Assembly (NCBI RefSeq): GCF_009671245.1
Contig: NZ_VTFS01000002.1
Span: 248,001-312,000 of the forward strand
DNA from: Marinicella rhabdoformis
Lineage (GTDB): Bacteria > Pseudomonadota > Gammaproteobacteria > Xanthomonadales > Marinicellaceae
Reading direction: 5' to 3'
DNA length: 64,000 nucleotides
This document shows, one piece after another, positions 60,525 to 64,000 of this stretch (the stretch's first letter is position 1; each line of letters opens with the position of its first letter). The notes under the pieces are model-generated. The model was not told the DNA's origin and ran no database searches. It worked only from the letters and a program-made list of their open reading frames with translations. The position numbers were made by a program, and so were the translations under genes.

Positions 60525-61850
60525 CTATTGTTTTGAAAAAATGTCTTTAAAGCCATTGTCAAAAATTCCTTGAAGCGCAGTCACTTTTCCATCTTCTTTT
60601 ATGATTCTCATTCTGAAGCTGTTGTCTGCATCCAGTTCAAACAAATCGCTTTCCAGTGCATTCAAAAGTAATTTGGGGCCACCAGCCCTTTGGTAATACA
60701 TGTCATTGCCTTCAAGTAACAAGGTTCTTGGGCCATAAGTGCCGGTGTAGCTTTCCAGTGTTTTTTGGTCCAATTCAACAGGATTTCTTTTGGCTTTTTC
60801 AGAGATTAGATACCAACGGTACAATTCTCCATGCATGTCAGGGTATTTGTTAGACAGTTTTTCTAAGGCTTGAACTTTGGCTTCAGTCAATGCGTCTGCT
60901 GCTGGAACAGCAATATGAGGTTGAACACCTTTGCCTTCCCAATTGGTATGGGTGATGGGGTTTGTGGATTTTCCTATGGGTAAGAATAAGGCAAATAGAT
61001 CATTCACGGGCTTGAATATTCCTGGGTGCGCACCGCCCATAGTCACTTCGCCGATGACGGTTGCCTTTTTTAGGTGCTTGAGGTTGTATGTGAATTCTTC
61101 AGCAGCAGAGTGTGTGTTGGCACTGGTTAAAATAAACACTTCTGCATTGGGGTTTCTTTTGCCGGGTACATAGGGCAATGTCCAATTTTGGGTGTGCTTG
61201 TCTTCAGGACGCCAATAAAAGCCACTCAAATGTACGGGAGTGGTGTCGAATAAATAACTGCTGATTAACTGTACCATGCGCCAATTGCCACCACTGTTTT
61301 GGCGCAAGTCAAATATGATGGCATCTGAATTGCTGAGAAAATTCATGGCGCCAGTGGCGGTTTCTGATGCGAATTCGGTATCAAAAAAGTTGTTGATTTT
61401 TATGTAGCCTATATTGCCTTCCAGCATTTTGACAGATTCAAAACCGTAATTGAAACGGTGCATGTCAGGTGACTGGGTTTCGATAGACCATGAGTTGGCC
61501 AGCTTTGATTCATCTTGGCGCAGGTGCGTGACTAAATCAGGGTTGAACTCAAAAATCAGGTGTGTGTCATCTACAACAGATACCAGGTCTTGCTGTATTT
61601 TTTCCGCCAAAAGCATGGGGTCAGTTAATTTTTTATAAGCACCTCGTTTGAGGTTCTTTTTCAGTTGTTTGGCTATTTTTTCAGCTTTGTCCGGATAGAC
61701 ATAGTTGTTGTTAAGTAATTTTGCAGTTGATTCTATGACCTGGCTGATTTCTTTGGCCGTTAATTGTAGCGGTTTGTTTTGTGCATTGGCTGTTAATGAT
61801 AAGCACATTAAAGTGATGAACAATGCGGTTTTAATTAAGTGTCTGTTCAA
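60525..61850 (-). CDS. S41 family peptidase (IRBP/Tsp-like), secreted
   Basis: The 441 residues begin with a signal peptide (about 1-23, ending TANA). The S41 peptidase core includes GYIKINNFFD, AIIFDLRQNSGGNW and the catalytic-serine region TSANTHSAAEEFTYNL, followed by GEVTMGGAHPG. The architecture is like interphotoreceptor-retinoid-binding-type S41 proteins, with no visible PDZ domain. The C-terminal region (about 360-440) resembles the beta-rich extension seen in such proteins. The start is TTG with AGAGGA about 8 bases upstream. Confidence 0.9.
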   Translation of the reverse strand: MNRHLIKTALFITLMCLSLTANAQNKPLQLTAKEISQVIESTAKLLNNNYVYPDKAEKIAKQLKKNLKRGAYKKLTDPMLLAEKIQQDLVSVVDDTHLIFEFNPDLVTHLRQDESKLANSWSIETQSPDMHRFNYGFESVKMLEGNIGYIKINNFFDTEFASETATGAMNFLSNSDAIIFDLRQNSGGNWRMVQLISSYLFDTTPVHLSGFYWRPEDKHTQNWTLPYVPGKRNPNAEVFILTSANTHSAAEEFTYNLKHLKKATVIGEVTMGGAHPGIFKPVNDLFALFLPIGKSTNPITHTNWEGKGVQPHIAVPAADALTEAKVQALEKLSNKYPDMHGELYRWYLISEKAKRNPVELDQKTLESYTGTYGPRTLLLEGNDMYYQRAGGPKLLLNALESDLFELDADNSFRMRIIKEDGKVTALQGIFDNGFKDIFSKQ

Positions 61851-62157
61851 TTTCTGATCCTCTTTTTTGATTTTTGTAATTTAGTTTATTGTAAATAATT
61901 GACAGCATTTTGTAGCAAGTAAAATTTGCTACCATGCCATTAGTCATGTATTAAGAGTCGGTTGTTCTTATTTAGTTCAACAATTTATATTTTAAATTTT
62001 AAATTTGTTTTTATTACTGTGTTCATTGGGCTGCATCTGAACAATTGAGTTAACGGCTGATAATTAGAATTTCAATAATTAGCTTAAATGTTTATCTGGC
62101 ATTAAGCTTGTGGTAAGTTAACTTGAATAGCTGTGTGTTTAAATTTAAGGGTGTGTC
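61851..62157. other. Intergenic control region
   Basis: This 307-base divergent region lies between the S41 and small secreted-protein genes. It contains TTGACA (61899-61904) and TAAAAT (61920-61925), 15 bases apart, on the plus strand. The palindrome described at 61912-61932 overlaps them. On the minus strand a TACAAT is present near 61883-61888. The remainder is AT-rich with no gene. Confidence 0.5.
61912..61932. promoter_or_regulatory. Operator-like palindrome GTAGCAA-N7-TTGCTAC
   Basis: Perfect 7-bp arms are separated by 7 bases. They overlap the likely -10 of a plus-strand promoter, suggesting a repressor site. The binding protein is unknown. Confidence 0.4.
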
Positions 62158-62427
62158 ATGAAATCTGAGGTTATTCTATTCAAGTACAAAACGTCTTGTC
62201 TTTTATTATGCTTTATGTGTGGTTTGGCTTTATCTCAGGAAATTAACTGGTACTCTGTTGATAATGGAGGCGGTATTTCTGAAGAAGACAGTGTGATGAT
62301 AATAGGTGTTATAGGGCAGAGCGATGCAGTCAGAATGGAAGGTGGTAATTTAACAGTGTCAGGAGGCTATTTCCCTATGCCAGCGGATTTAATTTTTGAA
62401 AATAAGTTTGATGATAGTGCTGACTAA
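62158..62427 (+). CDS. Small secreted protein with GTIGQxDA-type motif
   Basis: The 89 residues have a signal peptide (about 1-26). A compact module of the kind seen in many exported proteins of gammaproteobacteria and planctomycetes follows: IDGGGG-type start (here VDNGGGISEEDSV), then IIGVIGQSDAVRMEGG and a final LTVSGGYFPM. The last residues, ADLIFENKFDDSAD, carry an IF-x-x-x-F-D motif. No enzymatic residues are seen. It lies 13 bases ahead of the large surface-protein gene and is likely co-transcribed with it. Confidence 0.65.
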   Translation: MKSEVILFKYKTSCLLLCFMCGLALSQEINWYSVDNGGGISEEDSVMIIGVIGQSDAVRMEGGNLTVSGGYFPMPADLIFENKFDDSAD

Positions 62428-62440
62428 AAAGAGGGGTGTT

Positions 62441-64000
62441 ATGAAATATTTGATATTTAGTTTTTTAAGTGTGCTGGCTATGACCAGTTCGAGTGTTGCA
62501 GTAACGTACCAAGGGGAGTTAAGTCAGTCGGGTAACCCTTTTACTGGTCAAGCTGACCTGTCATTCAGTTTGTATGATTCAGAAAGTGGAGGCAATCAAG
62601 TAGGTATGGTCGATTTACATACTGAAGTGGAAATTATGAATGGTCGCTTCGTTGTGGAATTGGATCAGTGGTCAGGGTTATTTGATGGAACGGACTATTG
62701 GCTGGAGTTGTCTGCGGCAGTGCCCGCCAATTCAGCAAGCTTCATCACCTTAAGTCCAAGGCAGAAATTAAGTCCTGCACCTTATGCAGAATTTGCATAC
62801 GACTTAGATGTTACTGGTTTGCAAATGCGGGTTGATGGCAATTGTAATGCTGGCTCAGCTATTCAAGTTATTGATCTCAATGGCGGTGTTATTTGTGGTG
62901 AATTTGCCGCAGCTGTTCATGGTCATGATTTTTCTGAATTGGTTAATGTTCCCAATGGTTTATCAGATGGTGATGACGACACCACCTATGATGGCAGTGA
63001 TTTTGTGACCAGTAATCAAAGCTGTGCTGTTGGTCAAATGGTGTCAGGTATAAGTCCCAATGGTTTAATCACTTGTACCTCAGTACCTGTTGTTCCTACA
63101 CCACCAGAATGCAATCAGGAGAATCACGTCTTACAATACAGTACACTTTCCGGGTGGACTTGTATTGATATATCAACCATTGGGCCAACTGGTGGTCAAG
63201 CGCAGGGTTTTGAAGTCACTGACAGTTGGGGTAATGCTTGGGATGGCGTAGAGCGGGCGGCTAAACCTTGGTTGGAGGCCAGTCAAATCTGTCTTGCTGC
63301 TGGCGGGCGCCTGCCGACCATAACTGAACTGTACCGCGTCAGTGGTGACTATAAAAGTGAATTAGGATCTTCATATGAAACCAATTTCCTGTGGAGCCAA
63401 ACTTGGTGGGATAAAACCAATAAAGCCAGAGTCAGGTTAACCGATGGCGCAGTAAATAATGCACTGACAACGAACAACAATCCATACAGGTGTATTTGGC
63501 CTTCGCCTTCGATGAGCTACTTTGCAGGCAATCATTGTATGGGCGAGCCAGGTGATGGCTGTTGGAATCATGCTGGGTATTCCAGTAACAAAGTATCTAT
63601 GGACAAAGTGGAAAGACCTGCTGTCAGTTATGTGGCTGCGACTGATGAATGTGCATTCGTTAATGCCCATTTAGCGGACCAGCAAGATTTTGCAGAAAAT
63701 ATCATCAATGGACTGCCCAATGGAAGCAATAGCTGGCAATGGACAAGTGATCATGTCCGATATGACATTAACAGTGTGGTTCGTTGGCAGGATGTTGATA
63801 CAACTTTTGATGAATCTAACTCCTCATATGTTTCTTGGGCAGGTAGGTCATCAAGCACGAATAAATTCAGGTGTGTTGGTGTTAATGAAGCAATTGGTCC
63901 ATATCCGATTACTTTAGCTAATGAATTCATTGCGCCAACAACCCAAGTTAAAGCTGTTGATGTGACCAGTGCATCAGCAACTTACGCTGACTCAATTGAT
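62441..64000 (+). CDS. Tail-fibre-like secreted surface protein, 5' part
   Basis: An open frame starts at ATG 62441, with GAGGGGTG 3-10 bases upstream, and runs to the window end without a stop: 520 codons, 3' end missing. A signal peptide (about 1-20) precedes the domain starting VTYQGELSQSGNPFTGQADLS and ending LSPRQKLSPAPYAEFA. This module is common at the start of tail-fibre-like bacterial surface proteins. A collagen-stalk-like HGHDFSELVNVPNGLSDGD region follows near residues 163-185. Residues from about 255 resemble a DUF1566/lectin-like module with paired cysteines (TWWDKTNKARVRLTDG region). The role is probably adhesion. Confidence 0.75.
   Translation, partial: MKYLIFSFLSVLAMTSSSVAVTYQGELSQSGNPFTGQADLSFSLYDSESGGNQVGMVDLHTEVEIMNGRFVVELDQWSGLFDGTDYWLELSAAVPANSASFITLSPRQKLSPAPYAEFAYDLDVTGLQMRVDGNCNAGSAIQVIDLNGGVICGEFAAAVHGHDFSELVNVPNGLSDGDDDTTYDGSDFVTSNQSCAVGQMVSGISPNGLITCTSVPVVPTPPECNQENHVLQYSTLSGWTCIDISTIGPTGGQAQGFEVTDSWGNAWDGVERAAKPWLEASQICLAAGGRLPTITELYRVSGDYKSELGSSYETNFLWSQTWWDKTNKARVRLTDGAVNNALTTNNNPYRCIWPSPSMSYFAGNHCMGEPGDGCWNHAGYSSNKVSMDKVERPAVSYVAATDECAFVNAHLADQQDFAENIINGLPNGSNSWQWTSDHVRYDINSVVRWQDVDTTFDESNSSYVSWAGRSSSTNKFRCVGVNEAIGPYPITLANEFIAPTTQVKAVDVTSASATYADSID

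Noticed and set aside
1-64000. CRISPR array, prophage, IS element, restriction or toxin-antitoxin defence locus
   Set aside because: No repeated spacer pattern, transposase, phage structural set or defence enzyme is visible. RatA is named after a toxin but is a housekeeping START-domain protein.

Overview
The window is a stretch of gammaproteobacterial chromosome, AT-leaning and densely coding. It has no insertion sequence, prophage, integron or CRISPR array. Several clusters have classic gammaproteobacterial order: rpsA-ihfB, yrbG-kdsD-kdsC-lptC-lptA-lptB-hpf-ptsN-rapZ, rpsT/murJ-ribF-ileS-lspA-ispH followed by type IV pilus minor pilins, and ypjD/ffh. The secreted accessory proteins carry short IF-x-x-GFE-like motifs and DUF4124, GumN/TraB and delta-60 modules. 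Together with a xanthomonad-style YdbL lipoprotein, these suggest a marine relative of the Lysobacterales such as Marinicella. That assignment is inference from family flavour, not a computed placement.

Layout: 1-1.5 kb holds the 3' end of rpsA and ihfB. 1.5-13.8 kb holds an Hpt protein, a YdbH-like envelope protein, a small possibly frameshifted membrane gene, DUF819 and DUF885 genes, TspO, a GumN-like protein, a membrane-anchored unknown, a YdbL-type lipoprotein, RlmD, AmpE and a DUF4124 protein. 13.9-20.4 kb is a compact co-directional block: glutaryl-CoA-type acyl-CoA dehydrogenase, a fused E1 alpha/beta 2-oxoacid dehydrogenase, a class III nucleotidyl cyclase fused to an FHA domain, a 27-residue membrane peptide, XpaC-like and TelA-like proteins. 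It ends at a strong terminator and is the most unusual gene combination here.

20.4-28.4 kb is envelope biogenesis (murA, ibaG, yrbG, Kdo synthesis, Lpt) plus hpf-ptsN-rapZ. mlaFEDCB and rpoN are absent from the places they usually occupy. 28.4-31.5 kb (minus strand) holds folA-thyA, an HD-GYP protein with an altered HD motif and rpsT. 31.6-38.4 kb is murJ to ispH. 38.5-45.9 kb is a complete minor-pilin operon, fimT-pilV-pilW-pilX-pilY1-pilY2-pilE. 45.9-48.8 kb holds smpB, ratA-rnfH, bamE, fur, queD and three tRNAs (Ala-GGC and two identical Glu-TTC). 49-64 kb mixes housekeeping genes (ispB, an MFS transporter, a CNNM/CorC protein, ypjD, ffh) with secreted proteins: a metzincin-like protease, a delta-60 repeat protein, an S41 peptidase with a TonB-like protein, a small secreted protein, and a large tail-fibre-like surface protein cut by the window end.

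The regulatory DNA is informative. A CRP-type site identical in core to the lac site lies upstream of the HD-GYP gene, and a perfect FNR-type site lies upstream of hpf. One terminator hairpin contains the thyA Shine-Dalgarno sequence in its 3' arm. A second Shine-Dalgarno-sequestering hairpin precedes the delta-60 gene. No single defence or mobile system was found. The best leads are the cyclase-FHA/XpaC/TelA metabolic operon, the RNA hairpins, and the IF-x-x-GFE-type secreted proteins.
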